This document shows positions 48,713-57,884 of a stretch of 59,718 nucleotides of DNA, piece by piece (the first letter of the stretch is position 1; each line of letters begins with the position of its first letter). Source of the DNA: JACCXJ01 sp052387115 (lineage in GTDB: Bacteria; Pseudomonadota; Gammaproteobacteria; JACCXJ01); NCBI GenBank assembly GCA_052387115.1, contig JBQTJM010000385.1, forward strand, positions 1-59,718, read 5' to 3'. The notes beneath the pieces were generated by a model, which was given only the letters and a program-made list of their open reading frames with translations, made no database searches and was not told the DNA's origin. Made by a program: the position numbers and the translations under genes.

Positions 48713-49890
48713 TCGGGTTGACCCTGCTCGGGTCGACCGGCTCCATCGGGGTGAACACCCTGGATGTCGCGGCCCGCCACCCGGATCGCTTCGAGGTCGT
48801 GGCGCTCACGGCGCACCGGGACGTGGACGGGCTCAAGTCCCAGTGTGAGCGCTGGCGGCCGCGCTACGCCGTGATGGCCGATGAAAACTGCGCGGCGGCG
48901 CTCGATGCCGCGCTGCGCCCCACCTGCCCCGAGGTCACGGTGCTCGGCGGCGCTTCCGGCCTCGAACAGGTCGCCCGTGCCCCGGAGACCGATTATGTGA
49001 TGGCCGCCATCGTCGGCGCCGCGGGGCTCCTGCCGACCTTGGCCGCCGCGCGCGCCGGCAAACGCGTGTTGCTGGCCAATAAAGAGGCGCTGGTCATGGC
49101 CGGCACGCTGTTCATGGAGGCCGTGCGCGCCAATGGCGCCGAGCTCCTGCCCATCGACAGCGAGCACAACGCCATCTTTCAGTGCCTGCCCCGAGGCCTT
49201 CGTGGAGGGCTCTGCGGCGCCGGCGTGCGGCGTATCCTGTTGACCGGCTCGGGCGGACCGTTTCGCACCCGGCCGCTGTCCGCGCTCCGTCAGGTGACCC
49301 CCGACGAGGCCTGTGCCCACCCCAACTGGGTCATGGGGCGCAAGATCTCGGTGGATTCCGCGACGCTCATGAACAAGGGCCTGGAGATCGTCGAGGCCTG
49401 CTGGCTGTTCGACATCGGCCCGGACAGGGTCGAGGTGGTGCTGCACCCCCAGAGCATCATCCACTCGCTGGTCGAGTACACGGATGGATCGGTGCTCGCC
49501 GAGCTCGGCAATCCCGATATGCGCACCCCCATCGCCCACGCGCTGGCCTGGCCGGAGCGCATCCCCTCGGGCGTCGCCCCCCTCGATCTCTTCACCGTGG
49601 CCAGGCTCGACTTCGAGCCCCCCGATGTCGCGCGCTTTCCCTGCCTGCGGCTGGCGCGCGAGGCGCTCGCGGCCGGCGGCACCGCCACCGCGGTCCTGAA
49701 CGCCAGCAACGAGGTCGCCGTCGCCGCCTTCCTGGACCGGCGGCTAAGCTTCCTCGACATCCCCGCGGTGGTCGAAGACACCCTGGCGCGGGTGCCGAAC
49801 CACGCGGGGTCCTCCCTGGAGGCGGTGTTGGCGGCCGATGCCGCGGCGCGAACCGCGGCCACTTCGGCGGTCGGGGCGCGGCCGCTGTGA
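48709..49890 (+). CDS. dxr: 1-deoxy-D-xylulose 5-phosphate reductoisomerase
   Basis: A 393-aa NADPH enzyme of the MEP isoprenoid pathway. N-terminal NADPH motif LLGSTGSIGVNTLDV, catalytic region LPIDSEHNAIFQCL, then LTGSGGPFR, and MGRKISVDSATLMNKGLEIVEA with HPQSIIHSLVEY. Start GTG at 48709 overlaps the cdsA stop; its own stop overlaps rseP in the same GTGA form. Confidence 0.97.
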   Translation: MIGLTLLGSTGSIGVNTLDVAARHPDRFEVVALTAHRDVDGLKSQCERWRPRYAVMADENCAAALDAALRPTCPEVTVLGGASGLEQVARAPETDYVMAAIVGAAGLLPTLAAARAGKRVLLANKEALVMAGTLFMEAVRANGAELLPIDSEHNAIFQCLPRGLRGGLCGAGVRRILLTGSGGPFRTRPLSALRQVTPDEACAHPNWVMGRKISVDSATLMNKGLEIVEACWLFDIGPDRVEVVLHPQSIIHSLVEYTDGSVLAELGNPDMRTPIAHALAWPERIPSGVAPLDLFTVARLDFEPPDVARFPCLRLAREALAAGGTATAVLNASNEVAVAAFLDRRLSFLDIPAVVEDTLARVPNHAGSSLEAVLAADAAARTAATSAVGARPL

Positions 49891-51254
49891 TCGGGTTCTT
49901 ATACTCCCTCTTGGCGTTCATCGTGGCCATCGGCCTCCTGGTCGTGGTGCACGAATTCGGGCACTTCTGGGTGGCGCGCCTGTCGGGGGTCAAGATCCTG
50001 CGGTTCTCGGTCGGATTCGGCAGGCCGCTGTGGGGCCGGCGCCTGGGCCGCGACGAGACCGAGTTCGTGGTGGCGGCGGTGCCGCTCGGGGGCTATGTCA
50101 AGATGCTCGACGAGCGCGAGGGCCCGGTCCCGGAGGCCGACGCCCACCGCGAGTTCAACCGCCAGCCGCTCGCGGTGCGGGCCGCGATCGTGTTCGCCGG
50201 TCCGCTCTTCAATCTGCTGTTCGCCGTTCTAGCCTACTGGGCCATGTTCGTGATCGGCATCATGGGGCTCAGGCCCCTGATCGGCGAGGTCACGGCGGGC
50301 TCCATCGCCGAGCGCGCTGGGCTCCGGGGCGGTGACGAGGTCGTGGCGGTCGAGTCTCGGCCCACCCCGACCTGGGAGGCGGTGGTCTACGCCGGGATCC
50401 CCAAGGTCATCGACGGCGGGGCCCTGGCCGTCACCGCGCGCGACGCACGCGGTGCGGACCGGCGGCTCGTCCTCGACCTCGGCTCGCTGGGCGTCGACGA
50501 TCTGAACCGAGGCAACCTCCTCGAACGGCTCGGCATCCGGCAATACCGCCCGGCCCTCCCACCCATCATCGGCGACCTGGTCGCGGGCGAAGCAGCCGAG
50601 AAGAGCGGGCTCAAGTCCGGTGATGAGGTGCTGAAGGCGGACGGCGTCGCGATCGAGTCCTGGGACCGCTGGGTCGAGTACGTGCAGGCGCGGCCGGGCC
50701 GACCCATCCAGGTCGAGGTGCTGCGGGGCGGAGGGCCGCTCGGCATCACACTCACCCCGGAACCCCAGAAGGCCGGCGAGCGGGTCATCGGCCGCATCGG
50801 TGCGGGCCCGCGGCCCCCTTTCGATGCCGACCGCACGCTGTTCGCCGTGGAGCGCTACGGGCCCTGGGAGGGCCTGGTACGGGGCGTGGAAAAGACCTGG
50901 GAGGTGTCGGCCTTCACCCTCAAAGTGTTCGGGAAGATGCTGGCCGGACAGGCCTCGGTCCAGAACCTGAGCGGCCCCCTCAGCATCGCCCAGTTCGCCG
51001 GCCAGTCGGCGAGCCTCGGGGTGGTGCCGTTTCTGCAATTTCTCGGCATCGTGAGCGTCAGCCTTGCGGTGCTGAACCTCCTGCCGATCCCGCTACTGGA
51101 TGGCGGGCACTTGTTGTATTACCTTATAGAGCTCGTCAGTCGCCGACCGGTGTCGGTCGCCATGCAGCAGGTGGCGCAGCAGGTGGGGATGGTGATCCTG
51201 GCCGGCCTCATGATCATCGCGATCTATAACGACATCGTGCGCATGCTCGGCTAG
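49887..51254 (+). CDS. rseP: RIP metalloprotease RseP (site-2 protease)
   Basis: A 455-aa inner-membrane zinc protease that cuts anti-sigma factor RseA in the envelope stress response. Zinc motif HEFGH (H22, E23, H26) is in the first membrane helix, and the third ligand is in the LLDGGHLL motif of a later helix. Two periplasmic PDZ domains lie between (about 115-195 and 205-290). Start GTG at 49887 overlaps dxr. The conserved downstream gene is bamA. Confidence 0.96.
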   Translation: MIGFLYSLLAFIVAIGLLVVVHEFGHFWVARLSGVKILRFSVGFGRPLWGRRLGRDETEFVVAAVPLGGYVKMLDEREGPVPEADAHREFNRQPLAVRAAIVFAGPLFNLLFAVLAYWAMFVIGIMGLRPLIGEVTAGSIAERAGLRGGDEVVAVESRPTPTWEAVVYAGIPKVIDGGALAVTARDARGADRRLVLDLGSLGVDDLNRGNLLERLGIRQYRPALPPIIGDLVAGEAAEKSGLKSGDEVLKADGVAIESWDRWVEYVQARPGRPIQVEVLRGGGPLGITLTPEPQKAGERVIGRIGAGPRPPFDADRTLFAVERYGPWEGLVRGVEKTWEVSAFTLKVFGKMLAGQASVQNLSGPLSIAQFAGQSASLGVVPFLQFLGIVSVSLAVLNLLPIPLLDGGHLLYYLIELVSRRPVSVAMQQVAQQVGMVILAGLMIIAIYNDIVRMLG

Positions 51255-51318
51255 GACTCGTTCACGGCCGCAGGGGGTGCGCGAGTGTCTCCATTAATAA
51301 CGATCTGGATAGCACAGC

Positions 51319-53670
51319 GTGTCTCTGGGAAAGACGAAAAGGGGAGGTACTGCGGCGCTCGGTTTCCTAATCGGGCTTTGGGCATATCCTGTATTCGGGC
51401 AGCTGGATCGCCGGGCGGAGCGCTTCGTCATCGAGGACATCCGCGTGCAGGGCTTGCGGCGGCTGTCGCCCGGCACCGTGTTCAACGCCCTGCCGGTCAA
51501 GATCGGTGACGAGTTCGACGAAGGCAGCTCGGGCGACGCCATCCGGGCGCTGTTCAAGACCGGACTGTTCCGGGACGTCCGTATCGAGCGCGACGGCGAC
51601 GTGCTGATCGTCATCGTCTCCGAGCGCGAGACCCTCTCGCAGATATCGATCACCGGCAACAGCGACATCAAGACCGAGGACCTGCTCACGGCCTTGAAGC
51701 AGATCGGGTTCGCGGAAGGCGAGGTGTTCGATCGTTCGGTCCTCGATCGGGTGGAGCAGGAGCTTCGGCGCCAGTACTTTTCTCAGGGCAAGTACGGGGT
51801 CGAGATCAAATCCCTGGTCGAGTCTCTGGGCGGCAATCGCGTGGCGGTGGGCATCACCATCAAGGAGGGGCGCGCGGCCAAGATCAAATCCATCAACGTG
51901 GTCGGAAACAAGGCCTACAGCGACGACGATCTCGTCAAGCAGTTCGAGCTGACGACCCCCACCCTGATCTCGTTCTTCACCAAATCCGACCAGTATTCCA
52001 AACAGAAGCTCGCGGGGGATCTCGAGAGCTTGCGCTCCTATTACCTCGACCGGGGTTACGTCAATTTCAGCATCGATTCGACCCAGGTCGCCATCACCCC
52101 GGACAAAAGCGAGGTCTATATTACCGTCAACGTGACCGAGGGCGACCGCTATACGCTGGCGAGCGTCAAGCTGGCCGGCGATTTGATCGTCCCGGCCGAC
52201 GATCTGTTTCCGCTCGTCGCCACCAAGCGCGGCGATATCTTCTCGCGCAAGGAGGTGACCCAGACCAGCACCAATCTCAGCGACCGCCTGGGGGACGAAG
52301 GCTATGCCTTCGCCAACGTCAACCCCGTCCCCGAGATCGACAATGCGGGCAAGACCGTGGCCCTGACGTATTTCATCGACCCCGGCAAGCGCGCCTATGT
52401 CCGCCGCATCAACTTCTCCGGCAACACCAAGACCCGCGACGAGGTGCTGAGGCGCGAGATGCGCCAGCTCGAGGGGGGATGGTTCTCGACCAGCAAGGTC
52501 AATCGTTCCAAGGTGCGGCTGCAGAAGCTCGGCTACTTCGAGGAGGTCAATGTCGAAACCCCGGCGGTCTCCGACACGCCGGACCAGGTAGATACCAACT
52601 TCGCCGTGACCGAGCGGCCCTCCGGGAACCTCCTGCTCGGGCTGGGTTTTTCGCAGAACCAGGGGCTCATCTTCAACACCAGCGTGGTCCAGGACAACTT
52701 TCTCGGCAGCGGCAACCGCGTCAACTTCACCTTCAACAACAGCGATGTCAACCGGGTGTTCGCCCTCGGCTATACGAACCCTTATTTCACCATCGACGGC
52801 ATCAGTCAGGGCTTCGACCTCTCCTATCGCGACACCGACTCCGGCAATTCCAGTTCCAATATCACGAGATTCGATTCTACGGTCGCGACCGCGGGCGTCC
52901 ACTTCGGCATCCCGGTATCCGAATTCAATTTCCTGAACCTCGGCATGTCCTACGAGAAGACCAAGATCGGCGGCACGAACTGCCCCCCGGATCTGAACCC
53001 GGAAAGAACCGTAACGGCGCAGGAGATCTGCGATTTCATTCGGGACAACGGAGACGATTTCGATGAGATACGGCTGACCGGGAGCTTCGCCTACGACACC
53101 CGCAACAAGGCCCTCCTGCCCGATCGGGGCACCTTTCAACGCTTCCGGACCCAGGTCGCCGTGCCCGGCGCCGAGTTGCAGTACTATAAGGTGGACTACG
53201 AATCCCGCTGGTTCTATCCCATCGTCGAAGACTATGTGCTCGCCTTGCAGGGCCAGGTGGGTTACGGGGACGGTTATGGCGACACCTCCGGGCTGCCGTT
53301 CTTCGAGAACTTCTATGCCGGCGGACCGCGCACGGTGCGTGGCTACGAAGAGAACAGCCTGGGGCCGGACGACTCCGAGGGCCGGTCGATCGGGGGCAAT
53401 TTCCTCCTGGTCGGCAACGCCGATGTGATCCTCCCTGTGCCCTTCCTGCAGGACCTCAAGTCGGTACGCGTGACCGCCTTCGTCGATGCGGGCAACGTCT
53501 ACGGCGAAAACCAGAATATCGACCTCGGGGACCTCAGATACTCAGCGGGGATCTCGGGCCTGTGGGTATCGCCTTTCGGGGTGCTCACCGTGAGCGTCGC
53601 CCAGCCTTTCAACGACCAGGATGGCGACGACACCCAGCCTTTCCAGTTCACCTTCGGTACAAACTTCTAA
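51319..53670 (+). CDS. bamA: Outer membrane protein assembly factor BamA
   Basis: A 783-aa Omp85 protein that inserts beta-barrel proteins. Signal peptide residues about 1-27 (LGFLIGLWAYPVFGQ). Five POTRA domains (FVIEDIRVQGLRRLSPGTV, then repeats starting ISITGNSDIK and IKSINVVGNKAYS) lead to the barrel, whose L6 motif is VRGY in GPRTVRGYEENSLGP; the protein ends in F like other outer-membrane barrels. Start GTG at 51319 with a poor ribosome binding site; the start is therefore less certain than the gene. Confidence 0.96.
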   Translation: MSLGKTKRGGTAALGFLIGLWAYPVFGQLDRRAERFVIEDIRVQGLRRLSPGTVFNALPVKIGDEFDEGSSGDAIRALFKTGLFRDVRIERDGDVLIVIVSERETLSQISITGNSDIKTEDLLTALKQIGFAEGEVFDRSVLDRVEQELRRQYFSQGKYGVEIKSLVESLGGNRVAVGITIKEGRAAKIKSINVVGNKAYSDDDLVKQFELTTPTLISFFTKSDQYSKQKLAGDLESLRSYYLDRGYVNFSIDSTQVAITPDKSEVYITVNVTEGDRYTLASVKLAGDLIVPADDLFPLVATKRGDIFSRKEVTQTSTNLSDRLGDEGYAFANVNPVPEIDNAGKTVALTYFIDPGKRAYVRRINFSGNTKTRDEVLRREMRQLEGGWFSTSKVNRSKVRLQKLGYFEEVNVETPAVSDTPDQVDTNFAVTERPSGNLLLGLGFSQNQGLIFNTSVVQDNFLGSGNRVNFTFNNSDVNRVFALGYTNPYFTIDGISQGFDLSYRDTDSGNSSSNITRFDSTVATAGVHFGIPVSEFNFLNLGMSYEKTKIGGTNCPPDLNPERTVTAQEICDFIRDNGDDFDEIRLTGSFAYDTRNKALLPDRGTFQRFRTQVAVPGAELQYYKVDYESRWFYPIVEDYVLALQGQVGYGDGYGDTSGLPFFENFYAGGPRTVRGYEENSLGPDDSEGRSIGGNFLLVGNADVILPVPFLQDLKSVRVTAFVDAGNVYGENQNIDLGDLRYSAGISGLWVSPFGVLTVSVAQPFNDQDGDDTQPFQFTFGTNF

Positions 53671-53683
53671 CAGGAGCCTGATC

Positions 53684-54214
53684 TTGAATAAGTCACGGGA
53701 TCTTTGGTGTGTGGTGATATGTTTGACCTGGGCCGGCATCGCGTATCCGACCCGTGCCCAGCCCGCCGACTTCCGCCTCGGGGTCGTTAATCCCATCAAG
53801 GTGCTGGAGGCCGCACCGCAGGCCGACGATGCGCGCAAACGCCTGGAGCGCGAGTTTCAGCCGCGCGACAAGACCATCGTCGCGGGACAAAAGAAGGTCA
53901 AGGGCCTGGAGGACAAGCTGGCCAAGGACGGGCCCGGCATGGGCGAGTCCGAGCGCCGCACCTTGGAGCGCAACCTCATCAACGAGAAACGCGAGCTCAA
54001 GCGCGATCAGGACGAGTTCCGCGAGGACTTCACCGTGCGGCGCAATGAAGAGTTTGGCAAGATCCAGCGCCAGGTGGTCGAGGCCATCCAGGCCTTCGCC
54101 AAGGACGAGGGTTTTGACATCATCGTGGGAGAAGGCGTCGTCTATGCCAACGACAAGGTCGATGTCACGGCCAAGGTCGTCGAACGGCTGAAGCGCGGCG
54201 GCAAGCCGAGGTAA
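53684..54214 (+). CDS. skp: Periplasmic chaperone Skp/OmpH
   Basis: A 176-aa Skp family protein. It starts with TTG at 53684, with AGGAG seven bases upstream. Signal peptide about residues 1-25 (VVICLTWAGIAYPTRA). The body is a long charged coiled coil (about 45-130, tentacle helices), ending in the strand FDIIVGEGVVYAN of the trimerisation core. It ferries outer-membrane proteins to BamA, its upstream neighbour (13-bp gap). Confidence 0.93.
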   Translation: MNKSRDLWCVVICLTWAGIAYPTRAQPADFRLGVVNPIKVLEAAPQADDARKRLEREFQPRDKTIVAGQKKVKGLEDKLAKDGPGMGESERRTLERNLINEKRELKRDQDEFREDFTVRRNEEFGKIQRQVVEAIQAFAKDEGFDIIVGEGVVYANDKVDVTAKVVERLKRGGKPR

Positions 54215-54279
54215 TCTATATTGACACCCGGGGCCTGCCCCGAACTTGTCACTAGTCTATCGGCGTCCCCCGTACGCAC

Positions 54280-55311
54280 ATGCCTACCCGCCTCGGAGCG
54301 CTGGCCGAGCACCTCGGGGCCGAGCTGCACGGGGATGCCGATGTGCTCATTCATCGCGTCGCAACCCTGGATAGCGCGGGTCGGGGCGATGTCTCGTTTC
54401 TATTCAACCGGCGCTATCGGAAGTTCCTAGCCGTGACCGGCGCCTCGGCGGTGATCCTGGGACGTGCCGATCTGGCGTCGTGTCCCGCGGCCGCGCTCGT
54501 GACCGAGAACCCTTATCTCGGTTATGCACGGGCCGCCGCCCTGCTCCATCCCGGCCCTTGTGTGGTGCCGGGGGTGCATGCCACGGCAGAGGTGGGCAAC
54601 GGGGCCGAGGTGGACGACAGCGCCGCCATCGGCGCCTATACGATCGTGGGAGTGGGCGCGATCATCGGGGCATGTGCCGACCTCGGGCCCGCGTGCGTCA
54701 TCGGACCTGGGGTACGCATCGGGGCGTATACGCGCTTGGTCGCCAGGGTGACGGTGCTGGCCGAGGCCACCCTGGGCCGTCACTGCCTCGTCCACCCCGG
54801 CGCCGTGATCGGCGCGGACGGCTTCGGCCTGGCACGGGAGCGCGGGGTGTGGATCAAGATCCCCCAGATCGGCAGCGTGCACATCGGAGACGACGTCGAG
54901 ATCGGGGCCAACACCACCATCGACCGGGGCGCCTTGAAAGACACGGTGATCGAGGACGGGGTCAAGCTCGATAACCAGATCCAGCTAGGCCATAATGTGC
55001 ACATCGGTGCGCATAGCGCCATCGCCGGTTGCGTCGGGATCGCCGGCAGCACACGCATCGGCAAGCGCTGCACGATCGGCGGTGGCGCGGGGTTCGCGGG
55101 ACATATCGAGATCTGCGACGATGTCGTGATCGGCGGTGCGACCTCGGTGACCAAATCGATCCGGAAACCGGGAACCTATTCGTCGGTATGGGCGGCCAGA
55201 GAGGCCCTGGAATGGCGCCGTAGCGTCGGGCGCTTCAACCGTCTCGGCCGCCGCGGTGCTGGCGATTCGCCGGAGCGTACGCCCATGATTCCCGCGGCCG
55301 ACGACGATTGA
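54280..55311 (+). CDS. lpxD: UDP-3-O-acylglucosamine N-acyltransferase
   Basis: A 343-aa left-handed beta-helix enzyme, step 3 of lipid A synthesis. N-terminal uridine-binding domain (RLGALAEHLGAELHGDADV, DVSFLFNRRYRKFL), hexapeptide repeats from about residue 100, the catalytic histidine region LGHNVHIGAHSAIAGC and the C-terminal helical part (SSVWAAREALEWRR). ATG at 54280. Gene order skp-lpxD-fabZ-lpxA is conserved. Confidence 0.96.
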   Translation: MPTRLGALAEHLGAELHGDADVLIHRVATLDSAGRGDVSFLFNRRYRKFLAVTGASAVILGRADLASCPAAALVTENPYLGYARAAALLHPGPCVVPGVHATAEVGNGAEVDDSAAIGAYTIVGVGAIIGACADLGPACVIGPGVRIGAYTRLVARVTVLAEATLGRHCLVHPGAVIGADGFGLARERGVWIKIPQIGSVHIGDDVEIGANTTIDRGALKDTVIEDGVKLDNQIQLGHNVHIGAHSAIAGCVGIAGSTRIGKRCTIGGGAGFAGHIEICDDVVIGGATSVTKSIRKPGTYSSVWAAREALEWRRSVGRFNRLGRRGAGDSPERTPMIPAADDD

Positions 55312-55377
55312 TCCGTGGCGGGCCTTCGCCCCCCTCGCTGACGAAGACATTCAGAACTATTCGAACACCCCGCGGCG

Positions 55378-55824
55378 ATGTCGCTAGATACTCAGCAGAT
55401 CCTCCAGCGTCTCCCCCACCGCTACCCGTTTTTGCTCGTGGATCGGGTGCTCGAGTGTCGCAGCCGCCAGTCCATTCGCACGCTGAAAAACGTCACCTAC
55501 AACGAGCCCTTCTTCTCCGGGCATTTCCCCGGCCGTCCGGTGATGCCCGGGGTCATGATCCTGGAGGCCATGGCCCAGAGCACGGCCTTGCTGGCGTTCG
55601 GCTCCGAACCCGAGGGATCCCGGCCCGATACCCTCTATTATCTCGTGGGGGTGGATAAGGCCAGGTTCAAGAAGCCCGTGGTACCGGGTGATCAGTTGCT
55701 GATAGAGGCGCGGCTGACGCGCGAGATCCGAGGGATCTATCGCTTCGAAGCAGAGGCCAGAGTCGATGGCAAGCTGGTCGCGAGCGCGGAGATCATGGCC
55801 ACTCAGGCGTCCGGCCCGCGTTGA
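55378..55824 (+). CDS. fabZ: 3-hydroxyacyl-ACP dehydratase FabZ
   Basis: A 148-aa hot-dog fold dehydratase of fatty acid elongation. Motifs: LPHRYPFLLVDRVLE (catalytic H) and SGHFPGRPVMPGVMILEAMAQS (catalytic E in EAMAQ). It competes with lipid A synthesis for 3-hydroxyacyl-ACP. Its TGA overlaps the TTG start of lpxA. Confidence 0.96.
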   Translation: MSLDTQQILQRLPHRYPFLLVDRVLECRSRQSIRTLKNVTYNEPFFSGHFPGRPVMPGVMILEAMAQSTALLAFGSEPEGSRPDTLYYLVGVDKARFKKPVVPGDQLLIEARLTREIRGIYRFEAEARVDGKLVASAEIMATQASGPR

Positions 55825-56699
55825 TCGACCCCCTGGCATTAATCGACCCGTTGCACGACCCGCTGTCGTTGATCGAGCCGCAAGCGAACGACGATCCCCG
55901 CACGGTCATCGACACAAGTGCGGGGATCGACCCCCGCGCGGTTATCGATCCAGACGCCCGGATCGCCGCCGGTGTCCGTATCGGGCCTTACTCCGTCATC
56001 GGCCCCGACGTCGAGATCGGGGAGGCCACCTGGATCGGCCCGCACGTGGTCCTGAACGGCCCGACGGGCATCGGGCGCGACAACCGGATCCATCAGTTCT
56101 GCTCCCTCGGCGACGACCCGCAGGACAAGAAATACCGCGGTGAGCGGGCCGAGACCCGCCTTCAGATCGGGGACCGCAACACCATCCGCGAATATTGCAC
56201 GATGAACCGCGGGACGGTGCAGGGCGGGGGCGTGACCAAGGTCGGCAACGACAACTGGATCATGGCCTATGTCCACATCGCGCACGACTGCATCATCGGG
56301 AACTATACGGTGTTCGCGAACGGCGCCTCGCTCGCCGGTCACGTGGTGGTCGAAGACCACGCGACCTTGGGCGGCTTCACCCTGGTCCATCAGTTCTGCC
56401 GGATCGGCGCCTACAGCTTCGCGGCGTTTTCCTCGACCATCGCCAAGGACCTCCCCCCGTACGTGATGGTGTCCCGCGAGTCGGCCAAGGCCCATGGCCT
56501 CAATCGGGAGGGTTTGAAACGCCACGGTTGCAGTCCCAGGACCATCGACCTCCTGCGGCGCGCCTACCGCATCCTGTACCGGGAAAACCTGAGCGTGGCC
56601 GAGTCCCTCGCGCGCCTCAGCGAGATGGTCGCGGAATGCCCCGAGGTTCAAAGGCTGGTCGATTTCGTGGCCCAGTCGACGCGCGGCATCATCCGTTGA
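55821..56699 (+). CDS. lpxA: UDP-N-acetylglucosamine acyltransferase
   Basis: A 292-aa trimeric beta-helix enzyme, first step of lipid A synthesis. Catalytic histidine segment AYVHIAHDCIIGNY, hexapeptide repeats (IGPYSVIGPDVEIGEATWIGP), LVHQFCRIGAYSF, and the helical C-terminus (EGLKRHGCSPRTIDLLRRAYR). Start TTG at 55821 overlaps fabZ. The first 45 residues are an unusual repeat of IDP units (LIDPL, VIDTS, GIDPR, VIDPD) absent from E. coli LpxA (262 aa). A 17-bp end of the foldback element follows the stop by one base. Confidence 0.95.
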   Translation: MIDPLALIDPLHDPLSLIEPQANDDPRTVIDTSAGIDPRAVIDPDARIAAGVRIGPYSVIGPDVEIGEATWIGPHVVLNGPTGIGRDNRIHQFCSLGDDPQDKKYRGERAETRLQIGDRNTIREYCTMNRGTVQGGGVTKVGNDNWIMAYVHIAHDCIIGNYTVFANGASLAGHVVVEDHATLGGFTLVHQFCRIGAYSFAAFSSTIAKDLPPYVMVSRESAKAHGLNREGLKRHGCSPRTIDLLRRAYRILYRENLSVAESLARLSEMVAECPEVQRLVDFVAQSTRGIIR

Positions 56700-56700
56700 T

Positions 56701-56717
56701 GAGCTTGTGAAAAAATC
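56701..56717. repeat. Single end of the foldback element
   Basis: gagcttgtgaaaaaatc is identical to both terminal repeats of the element at 2891-3045. Only one end is present here; the sequence passes after one base into the multi-hairpin repeat at 56719. Confidence 0.8.
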
Positions 56718-56718
56718 T

Positions 56719-56861
56719 TAGCCAAAGATATTTGAAATTGTATGCTCTTCTGTATTCCTTCCCCCTGGAAGGGGGACGGCTAGGATGGGGGTTGAGTCTC
56801 TCAGAACTATGCGACGCTCAACCCCCCCACTGGCCCTCCCCCCGCCATGGGGAGGGAATGA
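56719..56861. repeat. Multi-hairpin dispersed repeat, copy 2
   Basis: About 90% identical to 11272-11415 over its whole length, same orientation, with the same three stem-loops. It fills the gap between lpxA and the Gfo/Idh gene; its last bases (ggggagggaatga) hold the purine-rich ribosome binding site for the GTG start at 56866. Confidence 0.9.
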
Positions 56862-56865
56862 TCCG

Positions 56866-57804
56866 GTGAAAAGGCTCAAGGCTGCGGTGATCGGGGCCGG
56901 CTACCTCGGGCGTTTTCATGCCGAGAAGTACGCGGCGCTGCCCGAAGTCGAGCTCGTGGCGGTGGTGGATGTCATCGAAGGGCGCGCCGAGGCGTTGGCC
57001 TCGGCACACGGGGCGCATGCCACGACCGACTTCCGCACGCTCTTCGGCAAGGTCGATCTCGCCTCGGTCGTGGTGCCGACCGAGGCCCATTTCCCCATCG
57101 CCTGCGCGCTCCTCGGATCCGGGGTGCATGTCCTGGTCGAGAAACCCATGGCCGCGAGTCTCTGGGAGGCCGACCGGATGATCGATCTGGCCAGGGCCGC
57201 GCGCCTGGTGTTGCAGATCGGACACCTGGAGCGTTTCAACCCCGCCCTGCTCGCGCTTGGCGGGGTCTTGAAGCAACCGCTGTTCATCGAGTCCCATCGC
57301 ATCGCCGCCTTCGGGCCACGCGGCCTCGAGGTGAGCGTGGTCCTGGACCTCATGATCCACGACATCGATATCATCTTGAACATCGTGAAGAGTCCGGTGA
57401 CGGCCATCCGCCCCACGGGACTGCCGGTCCTGAGCGGGGAGGTGGACATCGCCCACGCGCGGCTTGAATTCGCGAGCGGCTGCGTGGCCAACGTGACCGC
57501 GAGCCGGGTGAGCCGGGAGCCGCTGCGCAAGGTGCGGGTGTTCCAACGCGACGGCTATGTCTCGATCGATTACCTCTCCCGTAAGGTCGCTGTGTGCCGC
57601 CGGGAGGGCGGTCCGGAGGCCTTTCGGATCACCACCGAGGAACTCTGCTTCGAGAAGCAGGATGCCCTGCTCATGGAGATCCAGGCCTTCGTCCAGGCGG
57701 TTCGCGAGGGGACGCCGGCGGCCGTCTCGGGGGAGGACGGGCGTGCCGCACTGGCGGTGGCGCTCGCCATCTCCGAGGCCATCCGGGCAAATAGGGGGGA
57801 ATAG
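56866..57804 (+). CDS. Gfo/Idh/MocA family oxidoreductase (GnnA-like candidate)
   Basis: A 312-aa NAD(P)-dependent sugar dehydrogenase. Rossmann motif KAAVIGAGYLGRFHAEKY, then VVVPTEAHFPIACALL and the family catalytic EKP in HVLVEKPMAAS; the C-terminal domain has LMIHDIDIIL with the catalytic HD. Start GTG at 56866 with a ribosome binding site inside the repeat; the frame extends upstream through the repeat to 56785. Position between lpxA and lpxB is that of gnnA in Acidithiobacillus ferrooxidans, which oxidises UDP-GlcNAc at C3 for a 3-amino lipid A. No gnnB-type transaminase is present here, so the role is inferred. The stop codon lies in the inverted repeat at 57794. Confidence 0.9.
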   Translation: MKRLKAAVIGAGYLGRFHAEKYAALPEVELVAVVDVIEGRAEALASAHGAHATTDFRTLFGKVDLASVVVPTEAHFPIACALLGSGVHVLVEKPMAASLWEADRMIDLARAARLVLQIGHLERFNPALLALGGVLKQPLFIESHRIAAFGPRGLEVSVVLDLMIHDIDIILNIVKSPVTAIRPTGLPVLSGEVDIAHARLEFASGCVANVTASRVSREPLRKVRVFQRDGYVSIDYLSRKVAVCRREGGPEAFRITTEELCFEKQDALLMEIQAFVQAVREGTPAAVSGEDGRAALAVALAISEAIRANRGE

Positions 57805-57884
57805 GGGTCAGACTGATATTTATTGCAGAAACACGCGCCGCATCATGGTCGTCAATAAATATCAGTCTGACCCCTATTCCCCCC
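57794..57884. repeat. 32-bp perfect inverted repeat with 27-base loop
   Basis: Left arm 57794-57825 and right arm 57853-57884 are exact reverse complements (core ggggtcagactgatattt). The left arm holds the Gfo/Idh stop codon, and the loop holds the start codon of the following LpxA-like gene. The ggggtcaga core recalls palindromic repeats found near genes in many gammaproteobacteria. Confidence 0.92.

Noticed and set aside
51367..53139. 590-codon minus-strand frame opposite bamA
   Set aside because: Antisense shadow; composition reflects the codon bias of bamA on the other strand.
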